This document shows positions 1 through 8,832 of a stretch of DNA of 64,000 bases, piece by piece. This stretch comes from Flavobacterium tegetincola DSM 22377. Its GTDB lineage: Bacteria > Bacteroidota > Bacteroidia > Flavobacteriales > Flavobacteriaceae. The notes under the pieces were generated by a model. The model was given only the letters and a program-made list of their open reading frames with translations, had not been told where the DNA came from and ran no database searches. Both the position numbers and the translations under genes were made by a program. Numbering within the stretch: position 1 is the first letter of the stretch; each line of letters opens with the position of its first letter. The stretch lies in the NCBI RefSeq assembly GCF_000425485.1, contig NZ_KE384383.1:327981-391980 (forward strand), written 5' to 3'.

Positions 1-19
1 AAACATATTCTCATTAATT

Positions 20-83
20 TGTCATTCCGTAGGAATCTATTACCACGAGCAACATTGCTTTAGAATCCTACGGAGTGACAAAG
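20..83. repeat. Imperfect inverted repeat (REP-like hairpin)
   Basis: The left arm TTGTCATTCCGTAGGA (from about 21) is matched, with one mismatch over the core, by the reverse complement of TCCTACGGAGTGACAA (ending about 81). The arms are separated by about 22 bases. It sits outside any gene and looks like a dispersed intergenic palindrome. Only one copy lies in the window, so its repeat nature genome-wide is inferred. Confidence 0.55.
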
Positions 84-214
84 TATGCGTTACAAGACGT
101 TTAAATAATTCTTAACCACACACACACACTCTTTCTTAAAAGTGTCATCGCAAAGAATAACGCAACCGTATTTCCTTCCCACGGCTCGTGGCAAAGAATA
201 ACACAGTAGGTAGT

Positions 215-310
215 AATATTGATTGCAGTGATTTAACTTCTGGCGTATATTTATCGAACTTGACGGATTCCTTTGGTGTAAGTAAAACGGTGAAGTTTGT
301 CAAACAATAA
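215..310 (+). pseudogene. Remnant of a T9SS C-terminal sorting domain
   Basis: One reading frame ending at the TAA at 308-310 reads SGVYLSNLTDSFGVSK followed by TVKFVKQ. This matches the last strand of type A T9SS sorting domains, which have the form GVYxxxLTDxxGxxxxKKFVKQ. No start codon or upstream domain is readable in the same frame within the window. This is therefore the decayed end of a secreted-protein gene whose body is lost or lies before the window. The next gene (470-2155) carries an intact domain of the same type, so the remnant may be a duplicated tail. Confidence 0.6.
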
Positions 311-469
311 ATCAATTTTCTCGACCAACACAGTCCTTTACTCGATCAAATCCATCGTTTGCTCAATAGGTACAGAATTAATAGGAACTAATCTCATAAA
401 AAAATACCTTTATAACAACTTATTCTCTATTAAAAGCATTTTAATAAAATATAACCTACTAAATTTTAA
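311..469. other. Intergenic stretch before the T9SS gene
   Basis: This AT-rich spacer presumably holds the promoter of the gene at 470. I see no clear TAnnTTTG element, hairpin or small gene in it. A short CA dinucleotide run lies further upstream, at about 117-131. Confidence 0.4.
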
Positions 470-2155
470 GTGATGAAGAAAATTTTACTTTTATTAGCTC
501 TTATAGTTTTCAGCATTTCAAATGCTCAAACACCGAGTTGGACTTGGGCAAAGAACATAGATACCTACACAAGTGGCAAACAAAATATTTCAGCTGTGGA
601 TAATGATGGAAATGTCTATATGGTTGGTGATTTTAATGGCGCCAATGTTACAATGGGGGATTTAACATTGAACAACGGTAGCGAAGATGGTTTTAGTGAC
701 GCTTATATATTTAAGTTTACAAACCAAGGAATTTTACTTTGGCATAAACAAATAAGTACCAACAAAACAGATACTATGGTAGGTATTACCACAGATAGTT
801 TGGGAAATGTATACATCATTGGTACTATAGGAAACAACATCACTTTAGGAACTACAGCACTTACATTAGGTTATAATCCGTATTATATTGCAAAATTAAA
901 CAGCAGTGGCGATTTCATTTGGGCAAAGAAAGATACTGGAACTTACGATAATTATTATCTTAATAACATTGCAGTCGATAACTCTGGAAATGTATTTGTT
1001 TCCGGTGTTTCTAGAAGTGCTACCGTAACATTTGAATCGGTGCTTGTATCTATTGATCCGCAACACGTAACAGTTAATAATACAAGGGCTTTTATATTAA
1101 AATTCAATGCAGATGGCATTCCTCAATGGGGAAGAATGGGTACAAGTGATGAAGCCAATATTTTTGGTACCGTACCTAATTCAATGACTGTGGATAACAG
1201 TGGAGGCGTAATAATGTGTGGCACATTCGCTCACAATACATTGCATTTTGGAACTATAACATTGACAAAGGGACTTACAGATAATTCTTCTGACATGTTT
1301 ATAGTTAAATATGATGCTACTGGAACTGAACTTTGGGCACACAGCGCGGGTTCTACATTGTATCCAATAAATACGCATGGGAAGGCGGTAACAACGGATC
1401 TGAACAACAATGTATATTTAGGCGGAACATTTGGAAATGTACTACAGTTTGGAACTACAACTTTAACAGCGATATTTGGAGCACAGTTTTTTTTAATAAA
1501 ATACAATGCAGCAGGAGTACTTCAATGGGCGACAACTCCTCAAGCAGCTGATAATTCTACGCTAATGGGTTCATTGACAACTGATGAATTGGGAAATGTA
1601 TATGCAGCGGGTTTAACGTTTGCGACCTATATTCACTTTTCAAATACTGTTAAGCTGTTAAATTTAGGAAATGTGGGTTCGTTTTTTGTAACTAAATACA
1701 CAGATTTAGGTACGCCAGTTTGGACAAAAGGGGTTACCAATTTAGATGCAAACAATGACATTTCAATTCACTGTAGAACAGAAAATGATTTGATTGTTAG
1801 TGGTACTTTTGAGAGTACCACATTACAAATAGGTACTACGATTTTAACCAAAACAGGACCTGGTCGTGATGTGTATCTTGCACGATTATATGCCCAACCA
1901 TTAAGTAATGAAGAATTTGATACTACTGCGGTTTTTGTACATCCAAATCCAGCTCGCGATGTATTGCATATTTCAAATTTGAATGCCAACGCCAGTTATG
2001 AACTTTATAATACGCTGGGAAGCAGGATTCAAAAAGGCATTGTTTCTATAGAAAATGCTTCGATAAATACGGCGGCATTGCAGTCGGGATTTTATATTAT
2101 GAAACTCATCGATACTAATGGGAAGCGTATGGAGAAGAAATTCCTGGTGGAATAA
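470..2155 (+). CDS. Secreted SBBP-type beta-propeller protein with T9SS sorting domain
   Basis: The 561-residue product starts with a typical signal peptide (about residues 1-19, ending SNAQ). The body carries about six repeats of the form D-x-x-GNVYxxGxF, for example DNDGNVYMVGDF, DSLGNVYIIGTI and DELGNVYAAGLT, spaced roughly 60-70 residues. This is the SBBP or PQQ-like beta-propeller pattern. The last 75 residues form a type A sorting domain (VHPNPARDVLHISN, ending KKFLVE), so the protein should cross the outer membrane through the type IX secretion system. Its ligand or substrate cannot be told from sequence. A strong terminator follows at once, so it is probably monocistronic. Confidence 0.88.
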   Translation: MMKKILLLLALIVFSISNAQTPSWTWAKNIDTYTSGKQNISAVDNDGNVYMVGDFNGANVTMGDLTLNNGSEDGFSDAYIFKFTNQGILLWHKQISTNKTDTMVGITTDSLGNVYIIGTIGNNITLGTTALTLGYNPYYIAKLNSSGDFIWAKKDTGTYDNYYLNNIAVDNSGNVFVSGVSRSATVTFESVLVSIDPQHVTVNNTRAFILKFNADGIPQWGRMGTSDEANIFGTVPNSMTVDNSGGVIMCGTFAHNTLHFGTITLTKGLTDNSSDMFIVKYDATGTELWAHSAGSTLYPINTHGKAVTTDLNNNVYLGGTFGNVLQFGTTTLTAIFGAQFFLIKYNAAGVLQWATTPQAADNSTLMGSLTTDELGNVYAAGLTFATYIHFSNTVKLLNLGNVGSFFVTKYTDLGTPVWTKGVTNLDANNDISIHCRTENDLIVSGTFESTTLQIGTTILTKTGPGRDVYLARLYAQPLSNEEFDTTAVFVHPNPARDVLHISNLNANASYELYNTLGSRIQKGIVSIENASINTAALQSGFYIMKLIDTNGKRMEKKFLVE

Positions 2156-2175
2156 GTTATTTTCATTGCGTTTTA

Positions 2176-2207
2176 GAAAAGCATTCTGTAATAGAATGCT
2201 TTTTTGT
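2176..2207 (+). terminator. Rho-independent terminator
   Basis: The stem AAAAGCATTCT (2177-2187) pairs with AGAATGCTTTT across a 5-base loop and is followed by a T-run. It lies just after the T9SS gene. Confidence 0.85.
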
Positions 2208-2371
2208 TTGGTAAAAAGCTAAAGTTTGACGCTATACTATTTTGATCCGCATAATGGAAAGTATTTCAATTGAAAATGTGTCGTTTGCCACAACTTATAC
2301 AACAACAAATTGCCTTTTCTGACGTTTTACAACAAATAAATCCTAATTTTGTGCTCTCAATAAAGGAATCA

Positions 2372-3100
2372 ATGCTTATGAAAACAAATAAAATAGTCTT
2401 TGCAGTTATCATGCTGTTTGTTGGGTTATTCAGTGGATTTGCACAAGAAAAAATCAATCAATTGGATGCCAAGGGAAAAAAAGACGGCTTGTGGAAAGGT
2501 GTTTTTGAAGATTCGAAACGGCCGCGGTACGAAGGTAGTTTTAAAAATGGAGTGGAAGTGGGGACCTTTAATTATTTTGATGATACAAAGGCCAAGTCGT
2601 TAATTGCTACACGTGTTTTTTCTGAAAAAGGAGCCGTCGCCTTCACAACCTTCTTTGATCAAAAAGGAAATAAGGTAAGCGAAGGGAAAACCGTAAATAG
2701 AAAAAACGAAGGTGGCTGGAAGTTCTACCATAAAGCATCAACCCAATTAATGAAAGAAGAGTTTTACAAGAACGGTACGTTAGAAGGTATTCAAAAAACA
2801 TACTTTTCTAATGGAAGCATTGCTGAAGAAACCACTTATAAAAATGGACAAAAAGAAGGCTTGTACAAAGTGTATTTAGAAAATGGAACCGTAGTAGAAG
2901 AAGCAACTTTTAAAAACAACGAGTACGACGGACCTGCAATTTACAGAAATGCTGGCGGTCAAATAGTGAGCAAGGGTACTTTTGTAAAGAACGAGAGGAA
3001 AGGCATTTGGGAATTTTATGAAGATGGTAAACTAGTCAAAAAAGAAAAATATCCACTACGAGTAAAGTTTGAAAAAAGAAGTGACATCCCGAAACCATAG
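2372..3100 (+). CDS. YwqK-family (MORN-like repeat) exported protein
   Basis: From the ATG at 2372 or 2378 the product is about 241-243 residues and opens with a signal peptide (KTNKIVFAVIMLFVGLF, cleavage near FAQ). The frame is open back to 2270, but AAAGGA at 2362 and the signal peptide favour the later start. The body consists of repeats of the type YKNGxxEGxxxxYFxNG (for example FYKNGTLEGI, TYKNGQKEGL and EDGKLVKKEKY), the MORN-like pattern of the YwqK family. Databases often call these 'toxin-antitoxin YwqK antitoxin', but no toxin gene is adjacent and I would not infer that role. The stop codon lies in the loop of its own terminator. Confidence 0.75.
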   Translation: MLMKTNKIVFAVIMLFVGLFSGFAQEKINQLDAKGKKDGLWKGVFEDSKRPRYEGSFKNGVEVGTFNYFDDTKAKSLIATRVFSEKGAVAFTTFFDQKGNKVSEGKTVNRKNEGGWKFYHKASTQLMKEEFYKNGTLEGIQKTYFSNGSIAEETTYKNGQKEGLYKVYLENGTVVEEATFKNNEYDGPAIYRNAGGQIVSKGTFVKNERKGIWEFYEDGKLVKKEKYPLRVKFEKRSDIPKP

Positions 3101-3117
3101 TTTCGGGATTTTTTTTG
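3086..3117 (+). terminator. Rho-independent terminator overlapping the stop codon
   Basis: ATCCCGAAA (3086-3094) pairs with TTTCGGGAT (3101-3109), followed by eight T. The TAG stop of the upstream gene (3098-3100) is inside the loop. Confidence 0.85.
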
Positions 3118-3163
3118 CAGAAAAATTAAAGTGACCTTAACTTTTATAACTGATTTTAAGTCG

Positions 3164-3171
3164 TATTTTTG
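3164..3171 (+). promoter_or_regulatory. Bacteroidota -7 element for mnmA
   Basis: TATTTTTG followed by CAC matches the TAnnTTTG consensus and sits 20 bases before the GTG start of mnmA, giving a leader of about 15 nt. I see no convincing TTG at the -33 position. Confidence 0.6.
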
Positions 3172-3190
3172 CACACTAAATTAATTCAAG

Positions 3191-4378
3191 GTGAAAAGAG
3201 TAGTAGTAGGTCTTTCAGGAGGTGTAGATTCAAGTGTAGCCGCTTATCTTTTGCAACAGCAGGGATATGAGGTCATTGGTTTGTTCATGAAAAATTGGCA
3301 CGATGATTCGGTAACAATTTCCAATGAATGTCCTTGGTTGGAAGACAGTAATGACGCATTATTAGTAGCCGAAAAACTAGGAATTCCTTTTCAAACCGTT
3401 GATTTAAGCGAACAATACAAAGAAAAAATCGTGGACTACATGTTCAACGAATACGAGAAAGGTCGAACACCTAATCCAGATGTACTTTGCAATCGAGAGA
3501 TCAAGTTTGACGTTTTTATGAAAATTGCGTTGAGTTTAGGTGCTGATTTTGTTGCTACAGGACACTATTGCCGCAAAGGCGAAATGGAAGTAGGTGGAGA
3601 GAAAGTGTTTCAATTGCTTTCCGGAAAAGACGATAATAAAGACCAATCGTATTTTCTATGCCAACTTTCGCAAGATCAACTTTCCAAAGCCTTGTTTCCA
3701 ATAGGTGAATTAACCAAACCGGAAGTACGTAAAATTGCTGCAGAAATGGAATTGATTACCGCCGAAAAACGCGATTCGCAAGGATTGTGTTTTATCGGAA
3801 AAGTACGTTTACCTGAATTTTTACAGCAGAAATTGCAGCCTAAAGAAGGTTTAATTGTACAAATTGATAAAAACGATCCAATTTATCAAGAAAAATATCC
3901 AGAAAACGCAAGTCTAGAAGCGCAATTTGCCTTTGAGGCAAAGAGCCGATCCTATTTACCAACAATGGGAAAAGTGATGGGTAAACATCAAGGTGCTCAT
4001 TATTTTACAAACGGTCAACGGAAAGGGTTGAATGTAGGTGGAACTACTGAACCATTATTTGTAATTGCCACCAATGTGGATACTAACACAATATATGTAG
4101 GTTTAGGAAATGAACATCCAGGACTTTTCAAAAATGCATTATTTATTAAAAATGATGAAACCCATTGGATCCGTGAAGATTTGGCTTTAGCCGAAAATCA
4201 AACACGCGAAACTATGGCACGAATTAGATACCGTCAGCCGTTGCAAAAATGTACGTTACATCAAGTTACGGAAGGCATGTACATTGTGTTTGAAGAACCG
4301 CAATCTGCCATAACGGAAGGGCAATTTGCCGCTTGGTATGAAGGCGATGAGTTGTTGGGTAGTGGCGTGATCTCTTAA
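3191..4378 (+). CDS. mnmA: tRNA-specific 2-thiouridylase MnmA
   Basis: MnmA transfers sulfur to uridine 34 of the Glu, Gln and Lys tRNAs in the cytoplasm, using ATP. The 395-residue product has the PP-loop SGGVDSS at residues 9-15. It has the first catalytic cysteine in [12 protein letters not shown] at about residue 100 and the second in [11 protein letters not shown] at about residue 205. The usual C-terminal beta-barrel domain follows. The length is a little above the bacterial norm because of a short insert near residues 240-265. Translation begins at GTG (3191), placing the P-loop at the usual distance from the N-terminus. It follows a terminator and its own -7 element, so it is probably a separate unit. 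Confidence 0.96.
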   Translation: MKRVVVGLSGGVDSSVAAYLLQQQGYEVIGLFMKNWHDDSVTISNECPWLEDSNDALLVAEKLGIPFQTVDLSEQYKEKIVDYMFNEYEKGRTPNPDVLCNREIKFDVFMKIALSLGADFVATGHYCRKGEMEVGGEKVFQLLSGKDDNKDQSYFLCQLSQDQLSKALFPIGELTKPEVRKIAAEMELITAEKRDSQGLCFIGKVRLPEFLQQKLQPKEGLIVQIDKNDPIYQEKYPENASLEAQFAFEAKSRSYLPTMGKVMGKHQGAHYFTNGQRKGLNVGGTTEPLFVIATNVDTNTIYVGLGNEHPGLFKNALFIKNDETHWIREDLALAENQTRETMARIRYRQPLQKCTLHQVTEGMYIVFEEPQSAITEGQFAAWYEGDELLGSGVIS

Positions 4379-4420
4379 TACGCTTCGATGTAGTTTGAGA
4401 ACATGGAACTATAGAATCAG

Positions 4421-4828
4421 ATGAAAAAATTACATTTTGACGATTTAGGCAAACAGAGATTTTGGAAGGTGCTTTTGGTCTTATCTTTAGTACTTATTCT
4501 GTTGGGTTTGTTTAAACCTTTAGAACTTGAAAACGCTACCATCTACAAGTATTGCAATAGGGTTGGTTTTCTAATTCAGGCGATTTTTTACAGCAGATTA
4601 TTTTGGTATAAAAATAATGTACAATGGAATAAAAAAGGATTTGTAATTCGAATAAAACCCTATTACGGAAAATCAGTTGCTTTTTAAGAAATTAAGACAC
4701 TTGCAATGCATGAGAATACTCTAACAATTGGGAGGTCGGCTGGTTCTGATGTAAGTATTAATTTATCAGAAATTATTGAATCGGACCGGCAGAAGCTTTT
4801 TCAATTACTTAAGAAACACGTTGGATAA
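4421..4828 (+). pseudogene. Small membrane protein gene interrupted by an in-frame stop
   Basis: The frame starting at 4421 encodes 88 residues with two hydrophobic segments (about residues 17-33 and 48-58) and ends at TAA 4685-4687. The same frame stays open directly after this stop, reading EIKTLAMHENTLTIGR and continuing through INLSEIIESDRQKLFQLLKKHVG to a second TAA at 4826-4828. The two halves read as one continuous protein of about 135 codons, so the first TAA looks like a nonsense mutation. Alternatives are a programmed stop or a sequencing error. I do not recognise the family with confidence; two membrane segments followed by a small basic/beta-rich domain recall PH-like membrane proteins. 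Confidence 0.6.
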
Positions 4829-4836
4829 AAGAATAT

Positions 4837-5502
4837 TTAAGATTTTTTTTCGACGATGATCAATTCATTGTGAGCTTCAATCCTTGGAATGGTTTGAACA
4901 GAAACCCGATTTTTATCAAAGAGCTCCAGGTAGGCACTATTTCTCAAATTATCAGCGTCGGTCAGGCACATGGTATTGAACAATACTACACCATTTCTAT
5001 TTAGCACATCCAAAATTCGATCGACAAAAAAAGATTCGAATAAGAAGTTCGGCATTTTAGTATCTTGAAAAATATCGATGATAATAAGGTCGTACGTTTC
5101 TTTCGTCTTTAAAATAAATTCGAAGGCATCGTCAAGGATCATAGTAAGGTTCGGTACTTTATCAAGTTCAAAATAAGTGTTGGCAATTGTGATAACATCG
5201 GCGTCAATTTCAACGCCCGTTATTTTTTTGGTAAATCGAACTTCATTTACTAATGTCTTGACAACACTTCCACCGGCTACACCAAGCACTAAAATATGAT
5301 CCATTTTTTTAATACGAGCAAAGCCAATCTTAAGCAAACCAATTCTTAAAATCCGTTGCAGACTTCCGTAGGAATAATTGGTGTTTCGTGAATCCAAAAC
5401 GAGTTGGCCATTAGCCCAAGTTACTTCAAGGGTTTTACTCCACTTCGATTTTACGCTTTCTACATTAATTGGAATGAAATAGCTTAGCCATTTTTTGAGC
5501 AT
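4837..5502 (-). CDS. Spermidine-synthase-like methyltransferase-fold protein
   Basis: The 221-residue product has a Rossmann-type methyltransferase core. It shows motif I LGVAGGSVVKTL (about residues 72-83), an acidic residue after the second strand (GVEIDADVI), DDAFEFI and DLIIIDIFQD, all typical of the polyamine aminopropyltransferase (SpeE) superfamily. It is shorter than true SpeE (about 280-300 residues) and resembles the stand-alone 'fused MFS/spermidine synthase'-type proteins common in Flavobacteria. Polyamine synthesis is therefore possible but not shown. It converges with the broken gene ending at 4828 and has an AT-rich 95-bp upstream gap. Confidence 0.75.
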   Translation of the reverse strand: MLKKWLSYFIPINVESVKSKWSKTLEVTWANGQLVLDSRNTNYSYGSLQRILRIGLLKIGFARIKKMDHILVLGVAGGSVVKTLVNEVRFTKKITGVEIDADVITIANTYFELDKVPNLTMILDDAFEFILKTKETYDLIIIDIFQDTKMPNFLFESFFVDRILDVLNRNGVVLFNTMCLTDADNLRNSAYLELFDKNRVSVQTIPRIEAHNELIIVEKKS

Positions 5503-5597
5503 AGAGATAATAAAATATTGTTTAAAAATTCCTTAACGAGTCTATGCAATACTACGTTTTATTGCTTAGATTTTTTCAGTGGATCGTAATAAAATTC

Positions 5598-6332
5598 TTA
5601 TTTATTGAATTCGACTTCTGAAATTTGATTGCTGTTAAAAGTAGCTTCAATTCCTTCTCTTGCTTTCATGCCAAGTGAAAGCGAGTAGGATGGAATGTCC
5701 ACTTTAGTACTAAACTGAACAATTTTATAATTTAGCCGCTCTTCGCCAATTTCGTATCGGGCATTTTCTGTAAACCTGCCTTGGCATTTTCCATTGATAT
5801 TTTTCTGCCTCCAGTCGGTTCCGTAGGCTAATTTTAAATAATATTTTCCTTCTGGAATATTTTTAATCAAGAGAAAATCATTGCTTTCAATGTAAACGGT
5901 GCGGATGCAAACGTCACCGGCTTTTTCACTTCTCATTAATTTAAGTACAACGTCCGTTTTAGAATTGACAGTTACTTTCAAGTGATTGTCCAATTTTAAA
6001 TCGTACTCGGGTTTTACGTTATCACATTGTGGTGTGTCGCCACTTTCGTATTGAGTTGGAATCCATCCTTCATTGCTTCTCTTCTTTAAAAATTGAGAAA
6101 CAATAAATCCGTCTTTACCATTGTAATCCACATGCCACCATCCATTGTCATTGACTTTTAAAACTCGAACAATTTCATTTTTAGAAAGTGTAGCTACAAT
6201 ATCAAATTCTTTTCCCTGTCCACTTCTCAAAGTTGCTGTAGTTGAGGCTACGGTATATTGTTCAGCAGGTTGTGCAGATGCGGTAAGAAAAATGGAAAGT
6301 AAGAATAACAGTAGGGTAAAATATTTTTTCAT
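5598..6332 (-). CDS. Exported SH3-domain protein
   Basis: A signal peptide (about residues 1-20, ending TASA) precedes a bacterial SH3 domain of about 60 residues containing TATLRSGQGKEFD, NGWWHVDYNGKDGFI and a final SQFLKK. SH3b domains often bind peptidoglycan or peptides. The remaining 150 residues form a beta-rich region that I do not recognise (VVLKLMRSEKAGDVC, YYLKLAYGTDW). The protein is probably periplasmic or surface-associated. A likely -7 element lies about 90 bp upstream, and no partner gene is adjacent. Confidence 0.75.
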   Translation of the reverse strand: MKKYFTLLLFLLSIFLTASAQPAEQYTVASTTATLRSGQGKEFDIVATLSKNEIVRVLKVNDNGWWHVDYNGKDGFIVSQFLKKRSNEGWIPTQYESGDTPQCDNVKPEYDLKLDNHLKVTVNSKTDVVLKLMRSEKAGDVCIRTVYIESNDFLLIKNIPEGKYYLKLAYGTDWRQKNINGKCQGRFTENARYEIGEERLNYKIVQFSTKVDIPSYSLSLGMKAREGIEATFNSNQISEVEFNK

Positions 6333-6815
6333 AGTAGGTTTATTAAACCAGAAAGAGGGGGCTTTCCGATAAGATTTCGATTTAAAGTAAGAATTTTAAC
6401 TTCTTTGTTCTATAATTTTTTACAAAGTTACGAAGAACTTAAGAATTATACTTTATATTTTAAAATTGGATTTATATCCTACGTTACAACTATAATACCA
6501 AACTGCCTGTAAATCATTGTTTTAATAAGGAAGTTGCGGAAATATAACAGCATTTATTTTCTGATCCTAAACTTTTATTTAGATTTAAATTAATGATTAT
6601 TAAGAAGTGCGTCAAATCATGTTCGGTCCTAGAGTACATATAAAAGATTATTCTTAGCAATTTGTCAAAAAAATAGGTGATTTTATAAAACCAAAGTAAA
6701 AAGGACAACGTACATAGAGGTATAAGGTTGGTTTAATTACTCTAATTTTTAAGTTGATTTTGTGTTTGTTTTATTGGTTTTGGAAGTCCCGATCTTTTAT
6801 AAGGTTGGGACTTTC
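6333..6815. other. Intergenic region with a minus-strand -7 element
   Basis: This 483-bp AT-rich gap separates the SH3 gene from the XRE regulator gene. The minus strand has TAACTTTG at 6430-6423, a good -7 element for the SH3 gene. A short dyad near 6786-6813 (AAGTCCC and GGGACTT) lies after the XRE gene, but without a clear T-run in its direction. I see no credible gene in the gap. Confidence 0.4.
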
Positions 6816-7283
6816 TTATTTAGAAGAAGATGGATTGTAACTTTGAAATGTACCATCAGAGTAAAAAACTACGATTCGTTCAATTTGCTTTTCATTGAAA
6901 TTATTGTCCGTTGCAATAGGTGGGGAAGCTAATTTTTCATCCTTTACATTGGCAAATTTTTCATCTGAGAACAATGTATTTAAATTTTGAGGGACAGAAA
7001 CTTCTTTTTTTTTAGGAGCGATTTCAGCATCTACGTCTTTATGATCTGCGTTTTCTTTTTGTAGAAAAGTGCCTGATCCATTCAAAATCCAGTATAAATT
7101 TAACTCTGGAAAGACCTCCAAAATCTTCATAACAAAGTCCAAACTTGGCTTATTTCGTCCCGATAAAAGATGAGAAATACTAGAGCGTTGGACGCTTACT
7201 TTGTCTGCAAAGGACGAAGCGCTCAAGCTATAATGGTCCATAATAAATTCCAATCTCTTAATAAATTCCTCTGGGTTCAACAT
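6816..7283 (-). CDS. XRE-family helix-turn-helix regulator
   Basis: The first 60 residues form a Cro/CI-type helix-turn-helix (SLSASSFADKVSVQRSSISHLLSGRNKPS). A Lys/Asp/Glu-rich linker follows, then a short conserved-looking C-terminus (QIERIVVFYSDGTFQSYNP). The 155-residue layout is common for flavobacterial XRE proteins. The gene is divergent from the M14 carboxypeptidase gene. The 313 bp between them hold at least five copies of a GTTTAC-N4-GTAAAC-like dyad, which are likely binding sites for this protein. Autoregulation and control of the neighbour are inferred from position. Confidence 0.82.
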   Translation of the reverse strand: MLNPEEFIKRLEFIMDHYSLSASSFADKVSVQRSSISHLLSGRNKPSLDFVMKILEVFPELNLYWILNGSGTFLQKENADHKDVDAEIAPKKKEVSVPQNLNTLFSDEKFANVKDEKLASPPIATDNNFNEKQIERIVVFYSDGTFQSYNPSSSK

Positions 7284-7306
7284 AATTATTGATATAAATA
7301 AAAGGT

Positions 7307-7402
7307 GGTTACAAATGTAAATAATTTAAATCACAATATCATAGTTACAATAGTAAAATGTAATCACAACACGTAAAATCATTAAATTTTTACTTCATGT
7401 AA
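7307..7402. promoter_or_regulatory. Proximal cluster of TTAC-N4/5-GTAA dyads
   Basis: TTACAAATGTAA (7309-7320), TTACAATAGTAA (7345-7356) and TTACTTCATGTAA (7390-7402, spacer 5) lie 25-120 bp upstream of the XRE regulator's start. They are variants of the stronger dyads near the M14 gene and are probable operators. Confidence 0.6.
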
Positions 7403-7507
7403 ATTAATTTAAAAGAATGATAATTAATAATATAGAATTAAAAATTAAAATACTTTAACAGAGTATCAATCTTTGTTACATAAGTGAAAAATATTTCATT
7501 TTCATAT

Positions 7508-7581
7508 GTTTACAAAAGTAAACAATTCGCTGAATTTCAACGTTTACAATTGTAAATAGAAAGATGTTTACTTTTGTAATC
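7508..7581. promoter_or_regulatory. Distal cluster of GTTTAC-N4-GTAAAC operators
   Basis: There are three close dyads: GTTTACAAAAGTAAAC (7508-7523, perfect arms), GTTTACAATTGTAAAT (7542-7557) and GTTTACTTTTGTAATC (7566-7581). Their centres are 34 and 24 bp apart, and the last lies 15 bp before the M14 start codon at 7597. Occupation by a regulator would block transcription or initiation of the M14 gene. The XRE protein encoded opposite is the obvious candidate. Confidence 0.7.
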
Positions 7582-7596
7582 TATATAAAACACACT

Positions 7597-8751
7597 ATGA
7601 ACTACGAAGCAATACATATTGAATGTAAAGAAAATACAATTAGTGGCAGGTACGTTAATCTTTCGAAGGTAGAACCATTATTGCAAGGTTGGTCAGACAA
7701 ATTTAAAATTGAAATTGAAGGTTACTCTGTACAAAGTCGGCCCATTTATAAATGTCTACTAGGTCAAGGTAAAACTAAAATATTGATGTGGTCTCAGATG
7801 CATGGTAATGAATCCACAACGACGAAAGGCTTAATCGATTTTTTGAATTTCCTTTATCAGGATTCTGCGGTTGCTTCCTCCATTCTCGAAATGTACTCAT
7901 TTGCAATTATCCCAATACTTAATCCAGATGGAGCAGAAGTCTATACGAGAGTAAATGCGAATGAAGTTGATTTAAATCGTGATTTTCAAAATCTATCACA
8001 GCCGGAAAGTCGTCTTTTGATGGATGTCTTTCTGTCTTTTAAGCCTGAATATTGTTATAATTTACATGATCAGAGAACCATTTTTGGAGTGGGGACTACA
8101 GGAAAACCAGCAACTATTTCATTTTTAGCACCTTCATTTAATGATGAGAAACAATATGATGTTTCTCGCATGAAATCTGTTGCTGCAATCATGCAAATGG
8201 CAAAGACATTAAGCGAATTAATTCCTGGTCAAATAGGCCGCTTTGATGACGGTTTTAATATAAATTGCGTGGGAGATACGTTTCAGGTGTTGAAAACGCC
8301 AACAATTTTAATTGAAGCAGGACATTATCCTGATGATTATAATCGGGAGGAAACGCGAAAATACGTTTTCATTGCATTATTATCAGCATTTAAGAAATTG
8401 AACGAAAACGTTATAGTTGATTCAGTTTTGACTGATTACCTGCGAATTCCGCAAAATATGCAAAACTTTTTCGATTTTCTTTTTAAAAACGTAGATGTTT
8501 ATTATGAAGATTCAAATTTTATAACGAATTTTGCAGTTCAATTGCAAGAGGAGTTAATAGAAGATAAAATATTTTTTAACGGTTTTATTGCTAAAGTTGG
8601 AAATTGTGACGGTATATTTGGTCACCATGAATTTCACTTTGAAAAAGCCATTTACACAGATAATAACGATAATATTCCGAAATTAGGTGAAAAAGCCGAT
8701 TTTTCACTTGATAAAAGCGTTTACTTTGTTAATGGTTTGGTAAAAAAATAG
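7597..8751 (+). CDS. M14-family zinc carboxypeptidase
   Basis: The frame is open from 7564, but the ATG at 7597 (NYEAIHIECKEN) is preferred because the upstream extension is itself an operator dyad. The 384-residue product has the M14 zinc motif HGNES (HxxE), the substrate-binding segment VDLNRDFQ, the third zinc ligand in NLHDQRT and a plausible catalytic Glu in IEAGHYPDDY. It has no signal peptide, so it is probably cytoplasmic. Cytoplasmic M14 proteins of this kind are thought to cleave peptides or amide-linked murein fragments, but the substrate is unknown. It is likely controlled by the XRE sites directly upstream. Confidence 0.82.
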   Translation: MNYEAIHIECKENTISGRYVNLSKVEPLLQGWSDKFKIEIEGYSVQSRPIYKCLLGQGKTKILMWSQMHGNESTTTKGLIDFLNFLYQDSAVASSILEMYSFAIIPILNPDGAEVYTRVNANEVDLNRDFQNLSQPESRLLMDVFLSFKPEYCYNLHDQRTIFGVGTTGKPATISFLAPSFNDEKQYDVSRMKSVAAIMQMAKTLSELIPGQIGRFDDGFNINCVGDTFQVLKTPTILIEAGHYPDDYNREETRKYVFIALLSAFKKLNENVIVDSVLTDYLRIPQNMQNFFDFLFKNVDVYYEDSNFITNFAVQLQEELIEDKIFFNGFIAKVGNCDGIFGHHEFHFEKAIYTDNNDNIPKLGEKADFSLDKSVYFVNGLVKK

Positions 8752-8832
8752 CAAAAATTCATTTTTATGAAAATTAATTGATTTTTTTGTACTCAAATTG
8801 TTTTGAAGAAAAAATTATAATAAATCACTGCT

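Noticed and set aside
2270..2371. Longer start for the YwqK-type protein
   Set aside because: The added residues precede a clear signal peptide, which should be at the N-terminus.
2372..3100. YwqK-type gene as the antitoxin of a toxin-antitoxin pair
   Set aside because: The name comes from database tradition. The product is exported and no toxin gene is adjacent.
6514..6708. 64-codon minus-strand frame
   Set aside because: It has no recognisable domain, a Phe/Tyr/Leu composition typical of AT-rich noncoding DNA, and no promoter or neighbour support.
7564..7596. ATG at 7564 as the start of the M14 peptidase
   Set aside because: The extension is itself one of the operator dyads and adds residues not typical of the family.
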